From Streptomyces deccanensis (lineage in GTDB: Bacteria; Actinomycetota; Actinomycetes; Streptomycetales; Streptomycetaceae), in assembly GCF_022385335.1 (NCBI RefSeq), contig NZ_CP092431.1:4402001-4466000 (forward strand): a stretch of DNA of 64,000 nt, given 5' to 3'. The position numbers and the translations under genes are program-made. This document shows, in pieces, positions 34,929 through 43,745 of this stretch. Each line of letters opens with the position of its first letter. Position 1 is the stretch's first letter. Under the pieces are notes generated by a model that worked only from the letters and a program-made list of their open reading frames with translations, was not told where the DNA came from and searched no databases.

Positions 34929-35804
34929 TCACGCGTGTCGGTCGGGTCGTGGTGGCGTGGCCGTGCGCAGGGCGCGCTGGGCGATGGCGCCGCTGCCGGA
35001 GAGGTCGCCGAGGCGGTGGACGAGGACCCAGCGGCCGTCGTCGTACGCGACGGCCACGGCGGACGAGCCCCGGGTGGCGCCGTCGTGCCAGCGGAGGGAC
35101 GGGCCCCGTCGCCAGGAGGGCGCCGGATCGCCGAACCGGCGTTCCACGAGCAGGGCGACCACGAGGTCCGCCAGCGTCCGGCAGCTGGACCACAGGCCGC
35201 CGGCCGGCAGGATCGCGCCGGTCAGCGTCCACAGGGGTCGGGGCCGGCCGAACACATCGCGCGGGACGAGCCGTCGCCGCTCCGGCGGACTCGCCGTCAT
35301 CGCTCCCGCGCCCAGCCCGAGCGGCGACAGGACGTGGGTGTCCAGCAGTTGCTGGTACGAGCGGCCCGTCACGGTGGTGAGCGCGAGCCCGAGCACGGCG
35401 TAGCCGAGGTTGGAGTACTCCTCCCGGCCCTGCCGTCCGGCCGTCACCCGGTCCAGCTCGCGCAGCGACTCCCGCAGGGCCGTCTCCGTGAAGCCGGCGT
35501 ACGGGTCGTCGGGCGGGCCGGTGGGCTGCCCGGTGAGCCCGGCGGGCAGCAGGGGCAGGCCCGAGGTGTGCTCGGCGAGGTGCCGGAGGGTGATGCCGGT
35601 CCCCCTCGGCACCTCGTCGAGGCACTCCTCCAGCGGGGTGTCGAAGCCCAGGTCCCCGTCCGCCTCCAGCCGGGCCAGGACGGTGCCCGTGAGCACCTTG
35701 GTGAGGGAGCCGATCTCCACGAACCGGTGCGCGTCGTGGCCGTACGCGACCCGGTCGGTGACACCGGATCCGCCCAGCAGACACGTCGGCGTCCACACGC
35801 GCAC
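34929..35804 (-). CDS. Serine hydrolase, beta-lactamase/class C family
   Basis: A protein of about 291 residues of the beta-lactamase (Pfam 00144)/D-aminopeptidase group. The nucleophile motif is SLTK in VEIGSLTKVLTGTVLARLEADG. The YxN motif is YSNLGYAVLGLAL. The helical part DTPLEECLDEVPRGTGITLRHLAEHTSGLP is family-typical. The usual third motif (HxG) is not obvious; GLWSSCRTLADL carries the equivalent strand. No clear signal peptide follows the GTG at 35804, chosen for its upstream GGGAGA. Longer frames begin in the divergent promoter region. It is probably an esterase or peptidase rather than a resistance enzyme. Confidence 0.8.
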   Translation of the reverse strand: MRVWTPTCLLGGSGVTDRVAYGHDAHRFVEIGSLTKVLTGTVLARLEADGDLGFDTPLEECLDEVPRGTGITLRHLAEHTSGLPLLPAGLTGQPTGPPDDPYAGFTETALRESLRELDRVTAGRQGREEYSNLGYAVLGLALTTVTGRSYQQLLDTHVLSPLGLGAGAMTASPPERRRLVPRDVFGRPRPLWTLTGAILPAGGLWSSCRTLADLVVALLVERRFGDPAPSWRRGPSLRWHDGATRGSSAVAVAYDDGRWVLVHRLGDLSGSGAIAQRALRTATPPRPDRHA

Positions 35805-35965
35805 GCTCTCCCGCTCTCTCGAAAACTGGCGATTCCCTTCCCTTGCCCCACAGTTCACCACCGCATACGAAGGTGGCACGCACCACGCCACACATCGCCA
35901 CGCACCGCACCACCGGCAGCACCACCCACGCCATGTCACTCACGACCGACCTGGGGAGCAGCAGC

Positions 35966-37510
35966 ATGTGCGACGACCACCACGGTGACGGGAACGGACT
36001 GGGAAGGCGCGCGCTGTTCGTGACGTCGGCCGCGGCCGCGCTTACGTTGGGAAGCGTGACCTTTGGGACGAGCGGCGCCGAGGCCGCGGACGGCGAGCAG
36101 GAGACGAGGACGATCAGGGGAACCCTCCCCACCGGATCCCCGGACTTCGTGTATCTCCCGGTCGAAGTACCGCCGGGGGTACGGGAGTTGAGGGTGTCCT
36201 ACAGCTATGCGAGAACGTCCGTCCCGGCCGGCACCATGGGCAACGCGCTCGACATCGGCGTCTTCGACGAGCGCGGCACCGAACTGGGCGGCAAGGGTTT
36301 CCGTGGCTGGTCGGGCGGCGCCCGTACGGAGTTCTTCATCCGGACGGACGAGGCGACGCCGGGCTACCTCCCGGGCCCCGTGCGCCCCGGCACCTGGCAC
36401 ATCGCGCTGGGCCCGTACACGGTGGCACCGGACGGGCTGCCGTACGAGATCACGATCACCCTGACGTACGGACGCCCGGCCCCGGCCGTGCAGCCGGTGT
36501 ACCCGCCGGAGCGGGCCAAGGGGCGGGGCCGGGCCTGGTACCGGGGCGACTGCCACCTGCACTCCTGGTACTCCGACGGCCGCCGCACCCCCGCCGAGCT
36601 GGCGGCGCTCGCGCGGGCCGCGGGGCTGGACTTCATCAACAGCTCGGAGCACAACACCCAGTCCGCGCACGCCCATTGGGCCGAGCACGCGGGTGACGAC
36701 CTGCTGATCATGCTGGGCGAGGAGGTCACCACGCGCAACGGGCACGTGGTGGCGCTCGGCGTCGACCCGGGCACGTTCGTCGACTGGCGCTACCGGGCGC
36801 GGGACAACCGGTTCGGCAAGTACGCGCGGCAGATCCGGCGGGCCGGGGGCCTGGTCGTGCCGGCCCATCCGCACGCCACCTGCATCGGCTGCAACTGGAA
36901 GTTCGGCTTCGGTGAGGCCGACGCGGTGGAGGTGTGGAACGGGGCGTACTCGCCGGAGGACGAGGTGGCGCTCGCCGACTGGGACGGCATGCTCGTCGCG
37001 GGCGTGCGCGAGGGCCGCCGGGACTGGATCCCGGCGATGGGCAACAGCGACGCGCACCGCGACCCCGACCCCGTCGGCCGCCCCCAGACGGTCGTCCTGG
37101 CCGACGAGTTGAGCCGGGAGGCGATCCAGGAGGGGCTGCGGGCCGGCCGCTCGTACGTCGCGGAGTCCAAGGACGTGTCCGTGGCGTTCACGGCGTCCGG
37201 GACGCGGGGCGAGCACGCGGGCATCGGCGAACGGTTGAAGGTGGACGCCGACACCCCGGTCACCGTCCGCCTGGAGGCGACGGGCTCCGCGGGCTGCGTC
37301 ATCCGCTTCGTCACCGACCAGGGAGTCCTGTTCACCTCGCCCGCGATCCCGGACTCCGGCACGGGCGCGGCGGAGTGGCGTACGACGGCCTCGTACGCGG
37401 CGTACGTCCGCGCCGAGGTCCGCCGGCCCCCGATCGTGCCGGGGTTCCCGGGCCCCCTGGCGGCCTTCACCAACCCGATCTTCCTGGGTCGGCGACAGGG
37501 CCTGTCGTAG
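35966..37510 (+). CDS. Exported CehA/McbA family PHP-domain metallohydrolase
   Basis: A 514-residue secreted protein. A twin-arginine signal (GLGRRALFVTSAAAALTLG, ending near GAEAAD) precedes a beta-rich domain of about 150 residues. The PHP domain follows, with metal ligands visible in GDCHLHSWYSDG, INSSEHNTQ, GEEVTTRNGHVVALG, VPAHPHATC and MGNSDAHRDP. The CehA/McbA family includes carbaryl hydrolases and phosphoesterases; the substrate here is unknown. A C-terminal beta domain ends the protein. The ATG at 35966 is chosen by GGGGAG seven bases upstream and by the Tat signal. It is divergent from the serine hydrolase. Confidence 0.88.
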   Translation: MCDDHHGDGNGLGRRALFVTSAAAALTLGSVTFGTSGAEAADGEQETRTIRGTLPTGSPDFVYLPVEVPPGVRELRVSYSYARTSVPAGTMGNALDIGVFDERGTELGGKGFRGWSGGARTEFFIRTDEATPGYLPGPVRPGTWHIALGPYTVAPDGLPYEITITLTYGRPAPAVQPVYPPERAKGRGRAWYRGDCHLHSWYSDGRRTPAELAALARAAGLDFINSSEHNTQSAHAHWAEHAGDDLLIMLGEEVTTRNGHVVALGVDPGTFVDWRYRARDNRFGKYARQIRRAGGLVVPAHPHATCIGCNWKFGFGEADAVEVWNGAYSPEDEVALADWDGMLVAGVREGRRDWIPAMGNSDAHRDPDPVGRPQTVVLADELSREAIQEGLRAGRSYVAESKDVSVAFTASGTRGEHAGIGERLKVDADTPVTVRLEATGSAGCVIRFVTDQGVLFTSPAIPDSGTGAAEWRTTASYAAYVRAEVRRPPIVPGFPGPLAAFTNPIFLGRRQGLS

Positions 37511-37636
37511 CAGCCACCCGGAAGTCAGGGGGAACCGGCGTACGAAACAACTGTGTTGGGCCTTAGGTTTGGCTCGACACAGTACGTGCGTCTGTCTGGA
37601 TGACGACGCATCCGCATGGCCAAGGAGACGGCGCCC

Positions 37637-38467
37637 ATGACCGACAACGCGACGACGCCCGACCCGGCGGTGGCTTCGACGGCGAAGGAGAAGGTCGACA
37701 CCTCGGTGCCCGCCTCCGCCCGCATCTGGAACTACTGGCTGGGCGGCAAGGACAACTACCCGGTGGACGAGGCGGCCGGCGACGCGTACGCGGGCGCCTT
37801 CCCGGGCATCGTGACCATCGCCCGCAGCAGCCGCGCGTACCTGCGGCGCAGCATCCGGCACCTGGTGGAGGTGGAGGGCGTCCGGCAGTTCCTGGACGTC
37901 GGCACCGGGCTGCCCACGGCCGACAACACCCACCAGGTCGCCCAGCGCAGCGCGCCGGACGCGCGGATCGTCTACGTCGACAACGACCCGATGGTCCTCG
38001 CGCACGCCCGCGCGCTGCTGTACTCCTCGCCCGAGGGCGCCACCGCGTACGTCGACGCCAGCCTCTACGAGCCGGAGCGCATCCTGGAGGCCGCGGCGGC
38101 GACCCTGGACCTGTCCCGGCCGACCGCGCTGATCCTCAGCGGCATCCTGGGGCACGTCAGCTCGTACGAGGAGGCCCGTGACATCGTCCGCCGCCTCCTC
38201 GCCGGCCTGCCCTCCGGCAGCTACCTCAACATCAACGAGGGGTCCCGGGGCACCGATCCGGACTACGAGCGCGCCCAGGACGCCTACAACGAGACGGGCG
38301 CCGTCCCGTACTTCCTCCGCCCGATCGACCAGATCACCGGCTACTTCGACGGCCTCGACCTCCTCGACCCGGGCGTCGTCTCCGTACCGCTGTGGCACCC
38401 GGACGACACGACGGCGGGCGAGCCGAAGCCGATCGGGCAGCACGGCGGGGTGGGTCGGAAGCCGTAG
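37637..38467 (+). CDS. SAM-dependent methyltransferase, SAV2177/DUF574 family
   Basis: A 276-residue methyltransferase of a family greatly expanded in Streptomyces. The signature ARIWNYWLGGKDNYPVDEAAGD is near residue 28. SAM binding follows in FLDVGTGLPTADNTHQVAQ and VYVDNDPMVLAHARALL. Later family blocks (ILSGILGHV, YLRPIDQITGYFDGLDLLDPG-like) are complete. Function is unknown; some members are thought to affect secondary metabolism or development. The ATG at 37637 follows AAGGAG; an ATG at 37616 lies upstream. An ACTGTGT/ACACAGT dyad at 37550-37583 lies before the gene. Confidence 0.92.
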   Translation: MTDNATTPDPAVASTAKEKVDTSVPASARIWNYWLGGKDNYPVDEAAGDAYAGAFPGIVTIARSSRAYLRRSIRHLVEVEGVRQFLDVGTGLPTADNTHQVAQRSAPDARIVYVDNDPMVLAHARALLYSSPEGATAYVDASLYEPERILEAAAATLDLSRPTALILSGILGHVSSYEEARDIVRRLLAGLPSGSYLNINEGSRGTDPDYERAQDAYNETGAVPYFLRPIDQITGYFDGLDLLDPGVVSVPLWHPDDTTAGEPKPIGQHGGVGRKP

Positions 38468-38538
38468 GGCGCGTCGGGCGGCGGGGGCGGGGCCAGGGCC
38501 TGAGCTCAGTGCGCCCCGGTCCCACCGCCGGCCCCGAC

Positions 38539-39411
38539 TCAGACTCCGACTCCGGCCCCGGATGGGGTCCCTGCCGCGCCGTCGTCCGCCAGGTCGGCCA
38601 CGACGGCCGCGTGGTCGGAGGGCCATACGCCGTCGACGGGGCCGTCACCCGCCCTCCGCGCGGCGCGTACGTGGCCGAGTCCACCGGGCCCCGGCGGTCC
38701 GACATGGATGTAGTCGACCCGTACGCTCGGCCCGTGCGAGCCGGCGACGTACGGGTTGGCGAGGTCCCAGGTGGCCGACGGGGCGCCCGGATCGGCGTAC
38801 TCCCAGACGTCGAAGAAGTACTGCCCGGGCACGGCGGGCGCGGTCTTGTAGCCGCCGAACAGCCGGACCTCGTCGGAGTCGGGCCAGGCGTTGAAGTCGC
38901 CGGTGATCACGGGCGGGTGGCCGGTGTCGCCGCCCCGGTGCCGGGACACGAACTCGGCCAGCGCGGTGACCTGGTGGCAGCGCTGCGCGGACCCGTCGGT
39001 CTCGGAGCTGAGGTGGGCGGTGAAGAACGGCACGGGCGCGCCCGGCGCGTCGAGGAGGGCGTACAGCGCGCCGCGCCCGCTGCCGCCCTCCGCCGTCGGC
39101 AGCCCGATGGCGTCCCGCTCCAGGACGGGCCACCGGCTCAGCACGGCGACACCGATCCCGACACCGGGGTCGTGGATCCGCCGCTGCCAGCGCTCGGCGT
39201 CGCCGTACTCGCCCCAGGCCCAGTGCAGGCCGAGTTCCCGGGCGAGCCATCCGGCGAGGTTGCCCTCTCCCGTCTCCTCCCCACGCTGGTCCCAGACCTC
39301 CTGCAATCCGACGACATCGGGGCGCAGTTCACGCAGCACGGCGAGGATCGCCTTCTGCCGCTCCTGCCACGGCCCGAACCGCCACCACAGGTTCCACGTC
39401 ACGACCCGCAC
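38539..39411 (-). CDS. Endonuclease/exonuclease/phosphatase family protein
   Basis: A 290-residue metal-dependent phosphodiesterase or phosphatase of the EEP (DNase I-like) superfamily. The conserved blocks are VVTWNLWW (Asn ligand), DVVGLQEVW (Glu ligand), FFTAHLSSE, VITGDFNAWPDSDEV (Asp/Asn) and VWPSDHAAVVADL (catalytic Asp-His). No signal peptide is seen, so it appears cytoplasmic. The substrate could be a nucleic acid, nucleotide or phospholipid head group. The GTG at 39411 overlaps the family start. It is divergent from the Ddn-like reductase at 39486, with 74 bp between starts. Confidence 0.92.
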   Translation of the reverse strand: MRVVTWNLWWRFGPWQERQKAILAVLRELRPDVVGLQEVWDQRGEETGEGNLAGWLARELGLHWAWGEYGDAERWQRRIHDPGVGIGVAVLSRWPVLERDAIGLPTAEGGSGRGALYALLDAPGAPVPFFTAHLSSETDGSAQRCHQVTALAEFVSRHRGGDTGHPPVITGDFNAWPDSDEVRLFGGYKTAPAVPGQYFFDVWEYADPGAPSATWDLANPYVAGSHGPSVRVDYIHVGPPGPGGLGHVRAARRAGDGPVDGVWPSDHAAVVADLADDGAAGTPSGAGVGV

Positions 39412-39485
39412 CGGCCACCCACCACCTTCGCCCCGCGCCCGATCCCGTACTCCGTACCTCCCACGCCCCGAGGAGAACCACGCCG

Positions 39486-39881
39486 ATGTCCCGCGAAACA
39501 GATCGCAAACAGCGCGTCGTGACGGCCTTCCAGCGCCACGTCGCCAACCCGCTCCTGCGCAGGATGCCGCTCCAGACCCTCCTGGAGACCACCGGCCGCA
39601 CCTCCGGCCTCCCCCGTCGCACCCCCATCGGCGGCCGCCGCGTCGGCGACACGTTCTGGCTCGTCTCGGAGTACGGCGAGAAGTCCCACTACATCCGCAA
39701 CATCAAGGCCGACCCGTCGGTCCGCGTCCGCATCCGGGGCCGCTGGCACGAGGGCACGGCTCACCTGCTCCCCGACGACGACCCGGTGGCCCGCCTGCGG
39801 ACGCTGCCCCGTATGAACAGCGCGGCGGTACGGGTGCTGGGGTCACGGCTGCTGACGGTACGGGTGGACCTGCGCGGCTAG
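39486..39881 (+). CDS. F420-dependent Ddn-like reductase (nitroreductase/deazaflavin family)
   Basis: A 131-residue split-barrel protein of the deazaflavin-dependent nitroreductase family, related to mycobacterial Ddn, which reduces quinones and the prodrug pretomanid with F420H2. The typical core is LETTGRTSGLPRRTPIGGRRVGDTFWLVSEYG, then SHYIRNIKADPSVRVRIRGRWHEGTAHLLPDDD. Length is slightly short but complete. The N-terminal helix could associate with the membrane. GAGGAG precedes the ATG. With fbiC and the LLM enzymes it supports active F420 metabolism. Confidence 0.93.
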   Translation: MSRETDRKQRVVTAFQRHVANPLLRRMPLQTLLETTGRTSGLPRRTPIGGRRVGDTFWLVSEYGEKSHYIRNIKADPSVRVRIRGRWHEGTAHLLPDDDPVARLRTLPRMNSAAVRVLGSRLLTVRVDLRG

Positions 39882-40080
39882 GAACCGTTCGGCAGGCGGC
39901 ACTTCGGCGCGGCGCTCGACGCCCACCGGCGGCCCGCGCACGGCCCCGGACGACACCGTTTCGCTCCCGGGGCCCTGGGAAGCCGAGACCCAGCTGTCCC
40001 CGGGGCCCGGCACGTCCCACGGCCCCCGCGACGGATAGCATCTCCTTTTTCTCCCCCCACCTACATATTTGGAGTCCCCC

Positions 40081-41058
40081 GTGAACCGCACCCCCGGCTT
40101 CCCTCTCTCCCGCCGCGGCCTCATACGCACCGGCGCCGGCGCCTCGCTCGCGGCGCTCGGGCTGGGCGTCGGCGCGCAGACCGCCTCCGCCGCGGTGGCC
40201 GCCACCAAGCGGTTCGATCTCACACAGCCGTCGTACGACCTGTTCCGGTCCAAGGACACGCACGGAGCGCGGGTCCAGCAGAGCTTCGCCTTCGACTGGG
40301 AGAACAAGTTCCTGTTCGTGGCGACCAAGCGGAGCGGAAGCACCGAGGCCGACGGCGACCTGTGCATCAACAAGATGGACTTCGACGGGAACTACCTGTC
40401 GTACATGCACCTCAACGGCTTCGGCCACGGCGTCGCCTTCGCCGCGCTGCCGCGCGGTTCCAGCACCGAGCTGTGGATCGAGTGCGCCGCGAACACCAAC
40501 GGGTACGGCACCGCGCTCGCCCCCATCACCTACCAGGCCAACACCACCCTGGGCTCGCCGGCCGGCTCGGCCGCCTACCGGCCGATCTCCGGGGCCACCG
40601 AGTACACCTGCTCCGCCGATCCGGTCTACGACCGCATGATCGTGCGCTACCACACCAGCTCCGGCAAGCGCATCGCCGTGTACCCCCTGTCCGCCTTCCG
40701 GACGGGCAGCTTCGGCTCGCCGCTGGTCGACTTCGCACAGCCGGCGATCTCCGGCACCCCGCAGGGCTACGCCCTCTACGGCTCGTACATGTACTTCCTG
40801 ACGGGTGACGCGTACCCCGGCGACGGCAGCCCCGTCGGCGACGGCAACACCTACATCACCAGCATCGACATCAACACGGGCACCGTGAAGCAGGGCCCCG
40901 TCCTCAGCAAGGCCGGTTCCACCCTCCACCACCGAGAGCCCGAGGGCCTGGCGGTCTACCGCACCGACGCCGGCGAGACCCGCCTCTTCATCGGCTTCGC
41001 CACCGGCGTGGAGGGCGACCGGCGCTCCAGCATCTTCTACAAGAAGGCGCTGGTCTGA
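40081..41058 (+). CDS. Tat-exported TagC-like beta-propeller protein
   Basis: A 325-residue exported protein. The twin-arginine signal SRRGLIRTGAGASLAALGLG ends near ASAAVAA. The mature part is beta-rich with Trp/Asp/Gly blade-like repeats: VQQSFAFDWENKFLFVATKR, LCINKMDFDGNYLSYMHL, YGTALAPITYQ, GNTYITSIDINTGTV. This matches the five-bladed propeller annotated in Streptomyces as teichoic acid biosynthesis protein C or phage P68 receptor-binding-like. No catalytic residues are recognised and the role at the cell surface is unknown. The GTG at 40081 has GGAG seven bases upstream. Confidence 0.78.
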   Translation: MNRTPGFPLSRRGLIRTGAGASLAALGLGVGAQTASAAVAATKRFDLTQPSYDLFRSKDTHGARVQQSFAFDWENKFLFVATKRSGSTEADGDLCINKMDFDGNYLSYMHLNGFGHGVAFAALPRGSSTELWIECAANTNGYGTALAPITYQANTTLGSPAGSAAYRPISGATEYTCSADPVYDRMIVRYHTSSGKRIAVYPLSAFRTGSFGSPLVDFAQPAISGTPQGYALYGSYMYFLTGDAYPGDGSPVGDGNTYITSIDINTGTVKQGPVLSKAGSTLHHREPEGLAVYRTDAGETRLFIGFATGVEGDRRSSIFYKKALV

Positions 41059-41103
41059 CCCATGTCCGGGCTGAGCCCGGGGAGTTCGCGGGTGTGATCC
41101 CGG

Positions 41104-41208
41104 TCAGTCCTCCTCGGGCTCCGGCTCGAACGTGAAGTAGATGCTCAGCGTGTAGGGCTCGTCCTCGTCTGGTGCACGCCTGAATTCCCGAAGTCCCCAG
41201 CCGGTCAC
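41104..41208 (-). CDS. 34-residue microprotein coupled to the methyltransferase
   Basis: GTG at 41208 overlaps the methyltransferase stop (GTGA, four bases). The peptide starts MTGWGLREFRRAPDEDEPYT and ends in an acidic tail (EPEPEED). Codon bias is good throughout. Translational coupling makes expression plausible. It could instead be the detached C-terminus of a once longer protein. No family is recognised. Confidence 0.42.
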   Translation of the reverse strand: MTGWGLREFRRAPDEDEPYTLSIYFTFEPEPEED

Positions 41209-41996
41209 ACCCCCGGCGGCCGGCGGGCCACGAACACGAACTCCCTGCCGGGGCGGTCGGGAGCGTCTCGTACGTCCTCCAGCACGTATCCGTGAGCGGC
41301 CAGTTCCGCCTCGATTTCGTGCCGCTCGCGGAATCTGAGGGTGGAGTCGGAGGTCAGTTCCTTCTTGTCGCCGCCGCGAGTACAGCCATCGCCGTCGCCC
41401 TTGCCGTCACCGTCACCGTCACCATCGCCGTAGAAGGTGTAGTGCCAACGGAACGTGACCAGTTGGCCGGTGACCTCGGTCAGCTCCACCCAGCTCTCGA
41501 CCGTGCCGAAGCCCGGCACCTCGGTGACCCCGTACGAGTCTTCGCGATTCCACGCCTCCCAGGCCCGCCCGGCCGGGTCCCGGGTCTCGAAGACCAGGTG
41601 TCCTCCCGGTCGCAGAGCCTCGCGCGCGGCCGTAAGGGTCCGTCGCCACAGCTCCGGGTCGACGATCGCCTGCGCCACGTTGGCCGTCATGGTGACGAGG
41701 TCGACCTGGAGCGGCGGGAGGTCCGTCGCGTCACCGTGGATCCAACGGACCCGGTCCGCCCCCGGTTTGGCCCGCGCGACCGCGAGGGAGGCACCGGCCG
41801 GGTCGACCCCGACGACCTCGACCCCACGCTCCGCCAGCAGCAGCGCGAACACCCCCGTCCCGCAGCCGATGTCCAGCACCTGCCTCGCGCCGAACTCCTC
41901 CGCGACGAGCAGATAGGCGTCCAGGTCACCGCGATCGGGGTCGAGCGGATCGTAGAGCTCGGCCAGCCGTCGGTCGTGGAAGATCTCGTCAGCCAT
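41205..41996 (-). CDS. Class I SAM-dependent methyltransferase
   Basis: A 263-residue methyltransferase with motif I VLDIGCGTGVFALLLAERG, motif II VVGVDPAGASLAVAR and IHGDATDLP, and motif IV DLVTMTANVAQAI. The fold resembles UbiE/Methyltransf_25. A (GD)n tract, GDGDGDGDGKGDGDG, encoded by 6-bp tandem repeats at about 41396-41432, interrupts the beta-sheet region. It is probably length-variable. The ATG at 41996 follows GGGGAAGG; the longer frame to 42062 covers the divergent promoter. The substrate is unknown. It is divergent from vgb, and a coupled microprotein follows. Confidence 0.88.
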   Translation of the reverse strand: MADEIFHDRRLAELYDPLDPDRGDLDAYLLVAEEFGARQVLDIGCGTGVFALLLAERGVEVVGVDPAGASLAVARAKPGADRVRWIHGDATDLPPLQVDLVTMTANVAQAIVDPELWRRTLTAAREALRPGGHLVFETRDPAGRAWEAWNREDSYGVTEVPGFGTVESWVELTEVTGQLVTFRWHYTFYGDGDGDGDGKGDGDGCTRGGDKKELTSDSTLRFRERHEIEAELAAHGYVLEDVRDAPDRPGREFVFVARRPPGV

Positions 41997-42109
41997 GAGG
42001 TCACCTTCCCCCGCCCAACGGCCCCTGACGCGAGAGGAAATCACGCGACACGACACGTGCACACAGGTGATCGTGACACCAACACCCGACCACCGACCGA
42101 GGAGTTCGC

Positions 42110-43048
42110 ATGCCAGACCGCCAGACGACCGTATCCATCACGGAGTTCGCCGTCTCCGACGCCAAGGCAGGGCCGTACGGGGTCACGGCCGGGCCCGACG
42201 GCGCGCTGTGGTTCACGCTGGTGCACGCCGGGCGCATCGGACGCCTCGCGCTCGACGGTGAGGTGACCTCGTATGCCCTCGAATCCACGACCGGCGGGCC
42301 GTCGATCATCACGTCCGGTCCGGACGGGGCGCTGTGGTTCACGGAGTTCCAGGGGCATCGGATCGGGCGGATCAGTACGGCCGGCGAGGTCACGTCCTTC
42401 GCGCTGCCGACGCCGGGGGCCGGCCCGTTCGGCATCGCGGTCGGCGCCGACGACGCGTTGTGGTTCACGGAGTCCGGGGTCGACCGGATCGGTCGGATCA
42501 CGACCGGCGGGGAGGTCACCGAGTTCCCACTGCCGCTCACCGGGGCGTTCGCGTCGGCCATCGCGGCCGGGTCGGACGGTCGACTGTGGTTCACGCTGAA
42601 CCAGGCGAACGCGATCGGTGCGATCACGCTGGACGGCGAGGTCACGGTCCACCCGCTTCCGACGCCGGGCGCGGCGCCCGTGGGTATCGCCGCCGGTGGT
42701 GACGGGGCCCTGTGGTTCGTGGAGATCGGTGCCGGTCGGATCGGACGGATCACCACGGACGGCAAGATCGACGAGTTCCCGCTACCGGACGACGAGTGCC
42801 GTCCGCACGCCATCGTCGCCGGCACCGACGGCGCTTGCTGGTTCACCGAATGGGGCGCGAACCGCGTCGGCCGGATCACCTACGACGACCGTCACCCACA
42901 AACGCACGAGATCCACGAGATCCACGAGTACGACCTGCCGACGCCCGCCTCGGAGCCCCACGGGATCACCCTGGGACCGGACGGCGCCGTGTGGACGGCC
43001 CTGGAGACAGGCTCCCTGGCCCGAGTAGAGACGCGCTTCGGCGAATGA
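42110..43048 (+). CDS. vgb: Virginiamycin B lyase (streptogramin B lyase)
   Basis: A 312-residue seven-bladed propeller related to Vgb, which opens streptogramin B antibiotics by a C-O lyase reaction. Blade repeats have the pattern G-PDGALWFTE-x5-RIGRI, for example residues 27-46, 69-89 and 111-131. Likely active-site residues are His233 (RPHAIV), Glu282 and His284 (SEPHGIT) and Glu299. A loop of about 14 residues with EIHEIHE repeats, absent from typical Vgb, sits before the last blade. Lyase activity is probable by family. Propeller proteins of this type can have other substrates. It is divergent from the methyltransferase. Confidence 0.85.
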   Translation: MPDRQTTVSITEFAVSDAKAGPYGVTAGPDGALWFTLVHAGRIGRLALDGEVTSYALESTTGGPSIITSGPDGALWFTEFQGHRIGRISTAGEVTSFALPTPGAGPFGIAVGADDALWFTESGVDRIGRITTGGEVTEFPLPLTGAFASAIAAGSDGRLWFTLNQANAIGAITLDGEVTVHPLPTPGAAPVGIAAGGDGALWFVEIGAGRIGRITTDGKIDEFPLPDDECRPHAIVAGTDGACWFTEWGANRVGRITYDDRHPQTHEIHEIHEYDLPTPASEPHGITLGPDGAVWTALETGSLARVETRFGE

Positions 43049-43167
43049 GTCACCACTAACCTCAGAACTACCTCTGAACCCGCCCCGCCGCCTTGTCGCC
43101 CCTCTCGCCCCGGTGTCACGATCACGCCCTCGCCCGCCACCAACGGGCCGACTGACGGGGGTCGTTC

Positions 43168-43725
43168 ATGTCACGAGCAGCACGCAGGCCGCGCCGGGGC
43201 CGCGCCGCCACCCTGGCGGCCCTGTCGGCGGCCGCGCTCCTCTCCACCACCGCGTGCACGTCCGAAGTCGGCGGTGAGGCCGGGGCGGGGGGACGGCAGA
43301 CCGGAGGGTCGGTCGAGCAGCCCGGGGCGAAGGCGACCCCGGCCTCCGACGCGACCGAGGGCGACACGGCTCACGAGCTGGCGAACGAGGCCCCGGACCC
43401 CGTGGCCGACCGCGTCGTCCTGCGTCAGAACAAGACGCGGGACAGCGCGCACCTGGAGTTCGGGGCGGCGAGGAAGGGCGAGGGCAAGGCCCTGACCGTC
43501 GCCGTGAACTGCCAGGGTGAGGGCACGATCGAGGTCACACTCCGCCCCACCGGCGCCTCGTTCCCCATGAAGTGCCTCGACGGCGAAGTGACCAGCACCA
43601 ACAACGAGTTCACCATCGCGGGCGCGGAGCGCGCCGGCACGATCTCCGTCGCCGCCGCCCCGGGAGTGCGCTGGTCCCTGTCGATGGGCCGAGGCGAACC
43701 GGCCGGGCAGGACCTCCGCGGTTAG
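43168..43725 (+). CDS. Hypothetical lipoprotein
   Basis: A 185-residue exported protein with an Arg-rich start, a hydrophobic helix (ATLAALSAAALLSTTAC) and a lipobox TTAC, so it is probably lipid-anchored. A linker of about 50 Gly/Pro/Ala/Glu residues precedes a C-terminal beta domain with two cysteines (VNCQGEG and MKCLDG), likely disulfide-bonded. No family is recognised with confidence. Similar small lipoproteins are common on the Streptomyces surface. It is monocistronic and convergent with the next gene. Confidence 0.75.
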   Translation: MSRAARRPRRGRAATLAALSAAALLSTTACTSEVGGEAGAGGRQTGGSVEQPGAKATPASDATEGDTAHELANEAPDPVADRVVLRQNKTRDSAHLEFGAARKGEGKALTVAVNCQGEGTIEVTLRPTGASFPMKCLDGEVTSTNNEFTIAGAERAGTISVAAAPGVRWSLSMGRGEPAGQDLRG

Positions 43726-43745
43726 GCCGTCTCCCGTTTCCCCAC

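Noticed and set aside
34929..35804. A clinical-type beta-lactamase
   Set aside because: SxxK and YxN are present but the KTG/HxG motif and a signal peptide are not evident. Esterase or peptidase members of this family are far more common.
35936..38626. An 896-codon minus-strand frame across the PHP and methyltransferase genes
   Set aside because: It spans two well-supported plus-strand genes and their intergenic gap, and has no recognisable domain.
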